A DNA stretch of 64,000 nt from Eudorina sp. 2006-703-Eu-15 (taxonomy: Eukaryota > Chlorophyta > Chlorophyceae > Chlamydomonadales > Volvocaceae). Under the pieces are notes generated by a model. That model saw only the letters and a list, made by a program, of their open reading frames with translations, ran no database searches and had not been told where the DNA came from. The DNA is taken from NCBI GenBank assembly GCA_003117195.1, contig BDSI01000043.1:531523-595522 (forward strand). The letters are read 5' to 3'. Shown here piece after piece: positions 40,961 to 52,939 of the stretch; within the stretch, counting starts at the first letter, position 1; each line of letters begins with the position of its first letter. The position numbers were made by a program, and so were the translations under genes.

Positions 40961-42290
40961 CTATATATACTTGGTACCTTTCACTGTTAGGCATTCTGCA
41001 GTGTAAAGGCCCTAATCCCAAGCCGCTGTGTCGCCACCATTCCCGGCGCCGAAGCCTCATGTCAGACAGCCGAATAGAAGGCTAGAGTTCAGAAACGCTG
41101 GCAAAGCTGCAGCACGAGCTGCCCGTGTGGTAAAACAGGCGGCTACATGCGCTGAGTTCCTGTATGGACCGACTGGCTTATAGGCGATTACCGTTACATA
41201 GCGTATGTCATCGGAGGAGAGGGGCAGAAGCAAGATACCGAATTAGCCCCGATCAGGAGATGCGCTCCGGAACCGGGGCTACCGCACAGAACCTAGCAAG
41301 GAAGTGCGCCGGACGTTCACCATATTAACAGCCCGACGCGAGGACGCCCCTGCTGTCGACGCAACCTTGCAACCTCTGACAAAACACCCCCCGAGCGCAC
41401 CGTCGACTGGTGGGTATTATTATTATTAGGATGTTACAGCGGACCCCGGTGGGTATGCTGGCACTACTCGCGCTAGGCCAACGACCTCAACAGGCCTCCA
41501 CCGCGCGATGAAAAGCATATGTAGTAAGAAACCCCGCCATATGGGCTACATACACGAAAGAGATTTTATATACATCCCGTATGCATATTTCAAACAATAC
41601 CGCAACTCGACATGAGAACCTTGAGCAGGAACAAGGGAAAGTACAAACGATTGAAAACGAGGTGCGTGTCATGGCTACTGGTATTTAGCAAAATAAACGA
41701 TTCCGGTGCCCGCTTGTCGGCAACAAGCAAGCGAGCAAGCGGCATGTACCGCGACGTACTAGACGTGCGTACTAGATAGACCAACCGAGCGGCACGCACC
41801 TGCCCCCGCCCAACGACGCGCGCGCCGTGTCCTCTGTGAGGCGGACCCGGCTCACGATGACACACCCGCACACGAGCGAGGTGCGGTGTTTATTAGGTGT
41901 GTATGTGCCAGCACCCAGCTATGAAAGCGTTATATATCCGTCAAGCTAAGATCGTTGTGTCGGCTTATCCGCCGCATAGCACAGGGGACGATCGCCACTG
42001 CACGACACCATCCATGGGGGATCGATGTTTCATAATGGACGCATTAAACGCCCAACACAACAGCTGTCCGATTACGTCGCTGGAACGTGGATGCTGAAGC
42101 CATGCATGGGAAAACGAACCATAATGTATCCACCCCGCTCCCCTCACAGGACACACATACGTGCGTGTAGTCGATTTCAGACCGAGGCGCACTATTAATT
42201 TTATTATTTGATTTGAACTAGCTTCCACACATTTTACTTGCAGCAACCTGCGTGCAGCATGAAATGACGGCGAACTATATATGCAATATT

Positions 42291-45200
42291 TCAGGCAAGT
42301 GTCAGGGCGATCCCCGCCACAGCCGGCAGATCTGTCACCGCCAACACAGCCGAGCCATTAAACTCGAAGCGTGCACCGACTACCGAGCTCTCCGTGAAGG
42401 TTGCGAGGGTCATGCCCGCACGTGACGCTGCGGTGGCGGGGTTGACCGAAAATTTGCTCAATCCCGGGCAGGTGTAGGGTGGCGTGGCATCCCTAGAGAC
42501 GTCGTAGGCAGGCGCAAAGATCACCTGCGATTCCATTATTGTCAGATACGAGGTGAAACGCGTCGTGCACTCTGTTAAAACAGTTTTCGTATTGGCCTCC
42601 GACATGCATGATGTACATTATACTATCAAACAATAACAGGTTGTCATAAGAACACGTCTTATTATAATAATTATTTGCTTTCGTAACAGGCAAACGTTGG
42701 CGGCGGCACCACATACGGATGGTCATGGCCATGGTCATGGTACAACATACAACCGCGCATGTGCTTGTGCTGTGCTTGCTTTGTGAGTGATGAATGTCGT
42801 ACACAGCTGTCCTACCAGGCACACAGCATATACGGCATTATTACGAATTTACTTGCCGCTGATGTTTGATGTTTCGTTGTTGTACGTGTTTGCATTCACC
42901 GGCCAAAATCTGGTTCGTTTATTATTTAATACTAGTTATCTATATGTGAATTTATTCTCACCCCCTGTGACGGCCGCAGCAGTATGAGCTGTATGGAGGT
43001 AATCATGGGGTCCAAGGTTCCCCTATTCAGGAGGAAGAGGCCGATGGCCTTAACGCCCGGGGCAGGTGTAGGCGGGAATCCGACGTCCAAGGAGCGGTTG
43101 GACTCCTGATGGTGGCAAAATGAACATGGGGCGGACAGTGCGGCGGCGGGCGGGATATATAACAAGCGTCTTTTGTCCAAGCATACAAACCTGCAGGGCT
43201 TTGGCAGCCAACGATGTACAGCGAGCAATTACATTCATCGTTACACCCTTCATTTGGACACATATACATACTAAGACGTGCAAATGCATTTACCAGTGCA
43301 GACTCGCTCCTTTGCTCGCTGATGCTTTCGTTTCACGGAGGGCATGTTGAGCAAAATGAACCGTGGAATATGTAACCACGTTACCCACACACACCACGCG
43401 GCCAAGCAACCGCGCCGGAAATACAACGTTGGATCTTCCGTCACCGCAGCCTTTCGCTCTGTTTACTGATTAAATAGGTATCGGGCACATTACTTACGCA
43501 TATTTAAGGGCAAACATGGGGCATGCAACACCGCGCCCAATGCATGGCACGCATTCCTGCTTTGCCGCCCGACTATCAACACACCACGCACCCACCTTGC
43601 GTAACGCTGGCGACCAGGCCTGGGCTGCGGAGGGGCGAGCGCACACTTTGATCTGGAGCGCGTTGTCGCTGGGCGGCCCCACCACCTTGACTGCCTGGTC
43701 GGGGTTCTGCATTCAGCGGCAAGTAAAATAGGGGTCGACAAGCAAGTTGACTATGTTAAGAGTGCGCTTTGAGATAAGACATCCTCCACATGTAATGACT
43801 AACTAGGTTCGGCGACCTGTATCTAAGTCGCTACTAACGGACGAGGTGTCCCCGGAATCAATGCATGCATGTACATCAGCATGCGCATGCGATCGTCAGC
43901 ACTGGCTGCCCTGGATCATGCGTAATATTTTTTCGAGACCGCCCTGCAACAAGAGGCAAGATACAAAAACGACGGGACGCTTATATACTCAAGCAACACG
44001 GGTTTCATGTCGATACAAGCAAGACATTGTTAGGATCACTCCCCCCAGTGTTTCCTTTGGAGCCGGTTATTAGTTGTGTCATCATTATTCGACTGCTGAG
44101 TGCGTGCGTGTCGTGCACACTTGCTCACATCGGGGGCGGTGGCGTTGATGGCCCAGATCACCGAGGTGCGAGGTGGTGGTGATGGCGGAGCTGGAGGTGG
44201 GCTGCTCGGGCTAGCTGCTGGTAATGGCTGACGGTTGGGTGGAGGAGCAACACGCGGCTTAGGGCCTGGTGCAGGTTGGGGGCTGGGCGGCGGCGGACTC
44301 TTGGGACGTTTTGCGTGGGGCGGTGGTTGAGATGGCAGTTTGGGCGGAGACGGGGATGGGGGAGGAGGGTTGGGTGGTGGCGGAGAAGGTGGCAAGGGCG
44401 ATGGCGGAGGAGGCGATGGAGGCGGCGGCTCTGGAGGTGGCGGCGAAGGAGATGATGATGGGGTTTGTGGCAATGGAGGTGATCGAGATGGTGGGGGTGG
44501 CAAGGTTGCCGGTGTCGGGGTAGAAATGACCGGCGAGGAAAGCGGCGGTGGCTGAGGCGTCAAGGTTGGTGCAGGCGTAGCAGGCGGAGGAGGCGACAGG
44601 GTCTGGTAGGAGGTACTCGGTGGAGGCGGAGGCGGGGGTGGCGGTGGCCACAAGGAGCGAGGCGACGGTTGCGGGGACGGCGGCGACCGGCGAGGCCGAG
44701 GTACTGGGGGCGGCGAAGGCACTGCGCACAGCAGCAGGCGACATGGAAGCGTATACCAGTGCTTACTACATAACCGAAATGCAATTCAGGGAAAGGCATA
44801 ATCAATTGATGACCCGTTGCCGATAACTAGATAATTGGACATGTCTTGCTCTATCCGTCAGTAGAACCATACATACGCCTTCTATCAATAATGTCATCCA
44901 TGCATGTTGACTTGGATGGCGCATTCCGTATATTCCGTACATTGCTTTCTTCCATGGAGCGAGTCATAGCAAGCAGACCACATAGTGTTTTGCTCGATCC
45001 AGCTGATGATATACATACAGTATACATATGATGATATACATTCAGTATATGCGTATGTGTATATACTGAAAAACACACATGCCGCCCCTCCGGGGTGTCG
45101 TCGCGCAATAATCATAATTAATTGTTTCTAAAGATGAGTTAAAAACGTGCAAAGTAAATAATTACAGCCGTGGGTGCGCTAAAATAATTGTTGAAGGGCA

Positions 45201-47044
45201 TGCGCGAGATTGCAGAAATTATTTCCCCTGCCCTCCCCCCAACGCTCCCGATGCGCCCTTGTTCAATTGTGTACATCGGCCGCCGCAAAGCGTAACTTCT
45301 TAACCTTCTGGTGGCCCGCCCCCTTTCTCATAAGCTTACGCTTTTCGATAGTCGCCTCGTTCCCTGCAGCTGCAAATACCCTATTGTATGTAAACGATTC
45401 TACAGACCGCGTGAATGTGAGAATAATTCCCAGCAGACGCCCTTCGCGGCTTAAAATTTGATATCCTCCAGCAGCCGTTTCAGGGTTGCGCGACTCTATT
45501 CGGGAAGTATTTACATTTTTCAGGGGTGCGCGACGATAGCCCGGCGGTATGTTTCCGCGCATGTGCGGGCACCTACCCGCCGGAGCGGACGGAGGGGGAT
45601 TTGGGTTCTGAGCAACGGTCGCCCCGGTGGCTTCTGCGATGCTGCTGGTGGTCATAGGCGGCCTGGGAGGCGGACGAGGTGGCGGCGGAGGCGGACCGGG
45701 TAGACTAGGGGGGTTCTGCACTCCCGGTGGGTTGGGCGGCTGCGGCGGCGGCGATGGCGGCAGCGGCACCTCCTCGAAGGTCGTCACGCGGAAGTCCATG
45801 GTCACGTTGTCGCCACTTGCGGGCATCAGCTGGCGCTTCATCGTCAGCGGAGACGTTGCGGAGAATTCAGAAGACGACAGAAGTGCTAGCAGTCCGTCCT
45901 CCTGCGCTTGGAGCTCCGACAGGAGAGCCTCGCTGGCCGGCTGCGGGTCACCCCGTTGCTCAGCTACGGCCGTAAGACCCAGGAGCTGCACCGGCGGGCG
46001 AGCCGCCGCCGCCGGCAGCAGCAGTCGGACGGCGGAGCCGTCGACGACTGAGATAGCTGACCGCCGACGAGCGGCGGCGATAGTCTGACCGTTAATGTAG
46101 ATGGCCGTGACCCTGATCTGGTCCACCGGGATGCCCCAGGTCAGCGACACCTGTTGCTTGAACACCTCGATGAAGGAGGCCACAGCCGTCTGGATGGAAG
46201 TAGGGGAATAATAATAATAATATAGTAGTATCATTATTACACTGGTCAAACATTAGCGCGGATTAAGAGGGCAGGGGCGGTGAGGCTATACCCCGCTATA
46301 CGCCTACACACAGCTACCACCGCTGCGTGGAAGTAATAAGGGAATGGATCATACATTGCATCCCATCACGCGTGGGATGGAAGGAATGTCTATTTGCCGC
46401 TAATGCGGCATTGTAAGTGACAGACCCCTTCACGCAGCAGGGATCGTCAATATCCCAGCCGCTCCTGGAGATCGATTGCAGCATTGCTTGGTTTGTGGTT
46501 GCTGTAAGCTCGCACGCACACCCACAGAAATTTCTGTGGGTGTGCGTGCGAGCCGCACGCACCGTCGCCGCAAGTAGATAGCCAACCATATATCACAGGT
46601 ACGGTAAGTACGGTGATAATCAAGCCAGATGGACATACACTGCTTGCCCTGTTGAATGGGACACATGGCCCTGACTCCATCCCAAGCAATATACGTCCGT
46701 CCGTCACACAGCAGTTCCCATCCAAGTAAGAGCTAGCTACCTCCTGCTCGTGTTCATGTACCGTATTTTAGTTGTGCATGTGCCGTACCGTACTTGTGCA
46801 AGCATGTCGATCTGTCCAGCAGGTGATCACCCCACCTGATTCATACTGCCGCCCACGGTCAACATCACCCCCGTAAAGCCGGCCGTGTATGATGTCGTCA
46901 CCGCAGCTATGCCAGGAGCTGCGGAACGGGGGCGTTGCAGAGGAAAACGATCATCATAATAAGAACAAGGGGTTCCAAAATGCCTGCTTGTTACGCACGA
47001 AGGCAATGTATATATAGATGTATCAGATCTAGGGCTGCATTCAA

Positions 47045-47123
<79 letters not shown>

Positions 47124-50057
47124 TGCGATTACAAATAACGTGTCTGGTTATAATGCCAACACTGCCATGCATGACATAAAAGTACGACTCACGAGAAATC
47201 TTGATATACAGGCATAGACCTGTTCTTGGGGATGTGCTCCCGATGCTGAACTTGGTAAAGCCCAGGCCGTGTAGACTGGAAACATTATAAGCCGTTGACA
47301 CGTAGACATAGCCCACGCAACTTGGGTCGTCATTACATAAGGTTGTGGGGTTAGTAACATTCATATCGATGTCGTTCCCAGATGCATCGGTGTTCTCGAT
47401 GACACGGTAACCGGTCACCACAGGACAAGCTGCAGGCAAGCAAAACAAGCAGCAGCGACTGCATAAATCAACTGCGTCCACAACTACTACATTTTTACAT
47501 TGAAATCAGGGGTATGAATGACTGCGGGTTCTGCTGGGTTGGTAGCCTGCGTGGTGAGGGAAGACAGCTGACGTTTGTTTAAAGGTGTGATGACCACCAT
47601 ACATGCTATTGAAGGTGGGGTTACATCGAGCGCGGTTCCCCGCCGCCCGCACGCTTGTGACTCGGTCCGTAGTGTAGTAGGTGTCGTACAATGGTCGGCC
47701 CTACTCCTCACATACATACTGTGCGAAGCACTGTCCCAGCATCTCGAGAGGCCTTTGCCAGCTCTCACCTACTACACGTAGCTACCAGGGCCCTGTGATT
47801 TGGCGATCGCTGCTTATCAGCCAGGCTACTGCTGCTGAAATTCCGCCCAACAGCGGCCTCGCTCGCAGTGATGCTAGTACGTACTTAGTGTTGCCCTTCT
47901 CAGCTCTTCAATCGTCCGCATAATACATATGCTGATAATAATAAATTCGGACAAGTAGGGGGTCGGCTTCCTTGAAGCCGGAAAAAGGGCGGGGCCCCCT
48001 ACAATCCGTACAGGCCGCTTGCTTTACAACGGAAACTCTGTTACCGCGCAAGAGTGTGAGAGAGTGAAAGGGTGCCATTGAGGGTGTCGTTGACGTTGAA
48101 GGTGGATCGGCGTGCATAGATTGAGCAAGGTCAAGCAGGTAGGGTAGCCCCGAAACCTACGCGCCGCCAACGGCGGTCATCGCATCTGCATTATTATCGT
48201 AACGCTAGACGCCTCTGCACTACCACATCCGTCTGTCAAGCAGATATCAAAAAGCAAGCTTGAAGCATTCAAGTTTTTCCGTGAAGCTGTAGTTGTTTGG
48301 TCCGTCGGCAAGCATGCAGCCCTTCAGTTGCACGCCCGCAGCACGTGAACCTCTAAAGTTTGCCATCAATAGTTACATAGCAAATATAAGGCAAAAACAG
48401 GGTGCGAAAAAGGCGCGGTGAGACCCGGACTTCGGCCATGAACTTGTTGGTACTCGGTATGCTATCCCTTTGCATTTTGAAACTTTGATTCAATACATAT
48501 TGTTGAATTGTATTCGTTCATCTGGCAAGACAGAAAGCAAATCTTGATGTTGGTGGCATCTTGATGTTCAAACATCAGAACACTATGGAAGTTCAATTTA
48601 GCACGCGCCACCTGCCCCTAATCCAAGTATTCATCACGCGGCACCCGTTGCAACAAATATGAGCGCGAGAGGCGTTGGGTGGATGTCCATGGAGACCGCG
48701 GAGCTTTATTTTGACCGTTTGTGCGCAAAGAATGTTTTTCAGCCAAACCAAGGATACCTTGCAATAGAGGACAAATAATATGACAACATTGCGAATTAGT
48801 TTAGCGGATAATGAACGTTTTGCCGTTACCCACGGACGGACGGACGGACGGACGGACGGACACACGGACACACGGACAGGGGCAATCCTAGGGGGCGGGG
48901 CCCCCCGAACGCGCTTCGCGCTGGGGCCCCGCCCAAAAACAGAATTCATTAAGAGTTATGACGATAAAAATGAAATAATACTAAGAATAATAACAAGAGC
49001 AACACCAATAACAATAAATGATAAAGGTAAACCAAGGAAGATAATTATAAAGTTATGTAAATATTGAATTAAAAGAAAAATAAAATTTAATGTAGGGCAT
49101 ATATGGTGTATAAATCTATACCCTATATGCATATATATTAAAATCCCACGTCATGTTTACGAAGAACGTGGCTGGTTAAAATGCCAACGCTGCTGTATGT
49201 GACTTAAAAGTACGACTCACGAGACATCTTGATATACAGGCATAGACCTGTTCTTGGGGATGTGCTCCCGATGCTGAACTTGGTAAAGCCCAGGCCGTGC
49301 AGACTGGAAACATTATAAGCCGTCGACACGTAGACATAGCCCACGCAACTTGGGTCGTCATTACATAAGGTTGTGGGGTTAGTAACGCTCATATCGATGT
49401 CGTTCCCAGATGCATCGGTGTTCTCGATGACGCGGTAACCAGCCACCGCAGGGCACACTGCAGACAAGCGAGCACGGATAACATGATTTAAATCAGGGAT
49501 ATGAAAAGCATGACAGGCTCCGGATTCTACCTTGGATGATGATAGCCCCATGATGGAAGGCTAGGGTTCGTTTGCAGCAGGCGCACGCGGTGACAACCAT
49601 ACATCGCTCGTCCGTACGGCATGAGTAGTGGCAGCCCCCGCACCCTGCGTGCTTGTGCCTCTTTGGTTCGTACGTAACTCCATGCGGGCAGCTAGCAGTG
49701 ACGACTGGATGTATGGTCTGTCACTGGTTTCCAGCCAGTCTACGTAATAATGAATGCGGGTCTTCCTTGTGTAATAATGCGGGTTTATGTAGTGGTCCTA
49801 ACCCCAGCAGCCCTCAGAACATGATTGCAATCCCAATTGGGAGTCGGCACTACACTACGACATAACCGATCGACGTATATACATGCTCTCTCTCATGAGT
49901 AATGTGGATACGTAAGCCGCATACCCTCGCTCGCCTGATGATCAAATCATTACCATGATTCACCTACCTGGTGGCGGTGGTGGTGGTGACGGCGGTGGTT
50001 GTGGTGACGTCGGTGGCAGTCGCGGCGATGGCGGAGGTGATGGTGGCGGCGGTGGAG
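42291..50057 (-). CDS. Extracellular-type protein: proline-rich module, two PAN-like domains, Pro-rich linkers
   Basis: Exons read right to left with matching phases: 49968-50057 (Pro-rich, phase 1-1), 49221-49457 and 47193-47429 (PAN-like, each 237 nt, phase 1-1), 46836-46918, 45577-46189, 44129-44721 (Pro/Ser-rich), 43596-43706, 42962-43105 and a terminal exon from 42524 (or 42596) to a TGA at 42291. The PAN-like exons carry [17 protein letters not shown], two spaced cysteines around DDPSCVGY, and a late Cys, as in PAN/Apple domains that bind sugars or proteins outside cells. The 44129 exon is about 70 percent Pro/Ser, as in volvocine wall and pherophorin-type proteins. The C-terminal part is not recognised. 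The 5' end is not in this gene model; upstream exons would lie in or beyond the array at 55577-64000. The retroelement at 50289-55576 separates the two. A secreted matrix role is inferred. Confidence 0.62.
46508..46553. repeat. Perfect 46-bp palindrome
   Basis: Two 23-bp arms, 46508-46530 and 46531-46553, are exact reverse complements with no spacer. They meet at GAAATTTC, in the intron between exons 46836-46918 and 45577-46189. Confidence 0.95.
47046..47123. repeat. (ATG)n trinucleotide repeat
   Basis: About 26 tandem GAT/ATG triplets just left of the PAN exon 47193-47429, within an intron of the minus-strand gene. Confidence 0.95.
47430..49220. other. Intron between the two PAN exons, with AT-rich insert
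   Basis: About 1.8 kb separate the duplicated PAN exons. The stretch holds sequence related to the junction near 50264 (GCATCTCGAGA at about 47737), a GGAC repeat at about 48832-48868, a strong GC hairpin at 48894-48933 and an AT-rich segment at about 48960-49140. No coding region recognised. Confidence 0.5.
48894..48933. repeat. GC-rich hairpin next to GGAC repeat
   Basis: GGCGGGGCCCC and its complement GGGGCCCCGCC flank an 18-nt loop, which itself contains a small CGCG/CGCG palindrome. A related GGGCGGGGCCCCCT lies at about 47989, so the two may be ends or internal parts of one inserted element. Confidence 0.75.
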
Positions 50058-50552
50058 CTGCGTTTGCGACCGTCGGGCGGCAGGCACGCAAGCAACGACG
50101 ACGACACAGCAGCAGGTCATGCACACAAATGACCGGACCACGCAACCTGTTCGTTTCGTTGATTGCGCGCGCGTGTGCAGTCACCCGATGATTAACGAAC
50201 GCCGACGCAATAATTTGTAACGCTGGGTTACAGTATAAGTAGTCCATACACTCAACCCGGCACAGCATCTCGAGAAGCCTTTGGCCGCGCCGTGTTACAC
50301 AATTAATGGCGGCTTAGACACGGCAGGAGCGACTACAGTTTCCAAGCTAGCTTCGTTCTGAACGGCAGCAGCCTTTCGGCTGTCAGTTGTTAGTTATGTC
50401 CCGGTGACCTGCTCGGTCACCGGGGCTGTCGTACTCTGTACTCTGCCGGCCGGAGCCTGACGTATATGTATTAAGGGGGTGGGGAAGTGAGGGGCGGCGT
50501 AGCCGCCCCTGTATGCCCGCACCACCGTGGGAATCCACTGAATCCTTCACGG

Positions 50553-52081
50553 CTACTTAACGGTACACTCTAGTACTCGCCGGGCCCGGATGATTGCGCC
50601 CGCCGCTTCTATCGTTTGCCGGTGCAGTTGCACGCATGCCTTGTGGGCGTGTTCCGCCGACACTCCGACGCCTCCGAGCCTGCAAAGGAGTGGTTTGAGA
50701 GTGTTCATAATCGTCCCAGTGCTCCCCAAGGTTACGATCTGCGCCTCAGTGTAGTGTACCTTCCAACCCGCCTTCGTGAGTTCCTCTTTGAGTCGCGCGT
50801 GCTGTGCGGTTTTCCGCTCAAGCTTGTCGGCGTGCTGCAGGTCTCCGGTATAGCCCACCTCAACGATGTACACATCATGTCCTGACTTGCTTGTTGGCCC
50901 CTGGTACCGTCTGTGCTTGGTTCGGTGCGCAGCAGGGGTGGGTATGAACAGGATGTCAGGGCGGAGGCGGCGTATTTCCTCTTCAGCCAAGTGCGGCAGC
51001 ATCCACTTCGGGACGCGCGTCCGAAGAGTTTCTTCAGTCTGGCGTTAAATAGCAGCCCATACCGCGCTTTCAACATTTGTAGTTTGAGCCAGTGGCACAT
51101 GTTAGAGTTACTGAGGTAGGAATTGCTGGGTTTCGGGTCGAGCTTTGAGGAGGCGTTACGCCATTTTTCGGTTAGTGATGTGTCGGTTGTGAAACCTGCA
51201 AATGTGTCATTATCAAGTCGCTTGTAAATGTCTTTGTTCAGGTCACTAATAATGTAGTGACCGGTGTTACGTTTATCAGCCAGTATAATTTGTCGAACGG
51301 GGCATTGTCGGCCGACAGTGGCGTGTATCTCGCCCCGAGCGACAGAAGTTGCGCCTGCATCAGCTCTGTCGTTACCCTCAAGGCCGGTATGCGACCTCAC
51401 TTTTACGAAATGGACCGTTATGTTCTGTTGGGCGCAGTCGTACAGAAGCTCAGCTATCTCCAATAGTAATGCTTTATGTCGAGATATGCAGTTTGTTTGG
51501 GTCATTACTGCTCTTTTGATAGGATCAAGCGAGGCTTGCGAGTCGGTGGCAATCGTTAGGCTATTGCTCGTTTCCTTCTGGCTGTTGATGGCAGCGCGGA
51601 TGGCCGCCAGCTCAGCGCTGGATGGTATTTGTATATCCGTCGCCGATGGGTCGATATGTAGCGTCTCTCCGGTGAGCCCGCAATATACAGCTGCGCCCAG
51701 ATTGTTTGGGCTGTCGTCTTCAGTCGGTTTTATGCAGCTGCCATCTGTCCAGATCACTTTATGGGGGTTAATGCGGAGTGGCACTCGAGCGGGGAAGGCT
51801 GCGGCTAGCCCTTGCTGGGGCGATTATTGTTCCTCCGTCCAAGGGATTAAGGATGTCGGTCTGGCACCAGCAGGTAGGTTCGGGTCATGCAGCATCCGAC
51901 GCATAGCTTGGGCGACTTTGCACGGGTAGGGTCGGCCAACGTTTTCGAAGCTGTTCTCGGCGTCCCACGCGCGCAGGTGCTTCTTAGGCAGGCCAACGGC
52001 GTCCCCTGCTGCAAGCTCGGACAAGAGGGTCCTCATTGAGCGTGCGTTCAGCCCACGTAGCACCATGTCATTGGCTACCAC
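50553..52081 (-). pseudogene. RNase H plus PD-(D/E)xK-like domain of retroelement
   Basis: One frame from 52081 has an in-frame TAA at about 51824 and then continues through an RNase H domain that keeps its catalytic set: WTDGS (D), SSAELAAI (E), IATDSQASL (D), and HTGLEGNDRAD (H and final D). Near 51020 a one-base shift moves the reading to the frame 51002-50553. That frame carries RPDILFIP, then VYIVEVGYTGD, a K/A-rich helix and GSTGTIM. The PD...ExV arrangement followed by K and a Gly-rich turn is like the restriction-type nuclease domain found at the C-terminus of some non-LTR elements; this is by pattern only. One stop and one frameshift make it a pseudogene in this copy. Confidence 0.6.
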
Positions 52082-52742
52082 GCACGACGAGGTCTACGCA
52101 ACCTTTGTAACTGGGGACCGAGGTGTCGGTTCCAGTTCCTCCGGTGAGTGTGCATGCCGTCCCTCGGCTGATTCGTGCAAGGTAGAACACGTACGGTGTG
52201 TCGAGTAGTTCTGTGTGGGGTCCACTTTTGCAGTGCGGAACGATCAGCAGGGTGGCAGTGGGCATTGCGGATGCCATGGTGTGTGCCGCGCTGGCAGCTG
52301 CCCACATGACTGCTTTCTTGACGCTGGTGGGGTCGGGGTTCGGGTGCGCTATCGAGAGTCCCGTAAACGGTTGAGAGAAGGCATCCATGTTTGCTCCAAA
52401 GAGTTGATCTTCCGCGTGTGCACTAAAGTAGGATTCGTTGTCTGCGCCACAGTTTAGTGGGGATGAGAACCTTTCGACAATGGGGCCCGCGTCCAAGGCG
52501 TGCAGAGCATTGACTAGAATACGTCGCAGTTGCCCGTTCATGGTCGCCTGTGATCGCGGCGGGCCTTTGGTCACTCGACCGTCCGTTTCCATAGTCCGTA
52601 CCGCAGGAGGAGGCGCGCGACGTCCTCGGCGAAGCCTCCCTGGGTGGCGAGGCTCCGGTATACCTCTGGGTAGGTCTCCATTGTGTGGTTGTACCGTTTC
52701 ATAAGGACCTCCAGGCGTTGTGGGCTGAGAGTACCCACGCAC
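52068..52742 (-). pseudogene. Middle region of retroelement, unrecognised
   Basis: The second half of this frame reads as globular protein, with LFGANMDAFSQPFTGLSIAH, KKAVMWAAASAAHTMAS and TATLLIVPHC. The spacing (acidic/hydrophobic motif, then helix, then strand ending in P) resembles the methyltransferase-like domains of some algal retroelements, but the canonical NPP[FY] is replaced by HPNPD, so no function is claimed. In the first part the coherent reading lies in another frame (MKRYNHTMETYPEVYRSL, ending RYGLWKRTVE and a stop), so there is at least one frameshift. The frame overlaps the RNase H frame by a few codons. Confidence 0.4.
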
Positions 52743-52939
52743 TTCCCTTTTGGATCGTAGACGAAGGCCCGGGCTGATGCTGGGATGCAGAATAAAGGGT
52801 TTTAAGTTGCTCAGATTCCGTCACTCTATCTCCCTCCAACTTCCTGACTGTAAGATTTCCCCGTTTGCCTGGTGTGCAGGTTATTCCTCTCCCAGAGGAA
52901 AGCACTCATTCGGGTGTGCCCCGCCTTGATGCTGGAGGG

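Larger units (their letters stand above)
33111..42290. other. Long gene-poor region with repeats
   Basis: No intact gene recognised. It contains triplet runs (TGC/TAC) at about 33950-34030 and 34700-34920, a GTGTGTACGGTATCT repeat, a hairpin at 37181-37240, a dispersed repeat at 37099-37150, a G14 run at about 37052, a gypsy reverse-transcriptase remnant near 38740-38960 and a 3'-end-like retroelement fragment at 40828-40960. Short open frames elsewhere (for example 39469-39834) show no domain. Confidence 0.55.
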
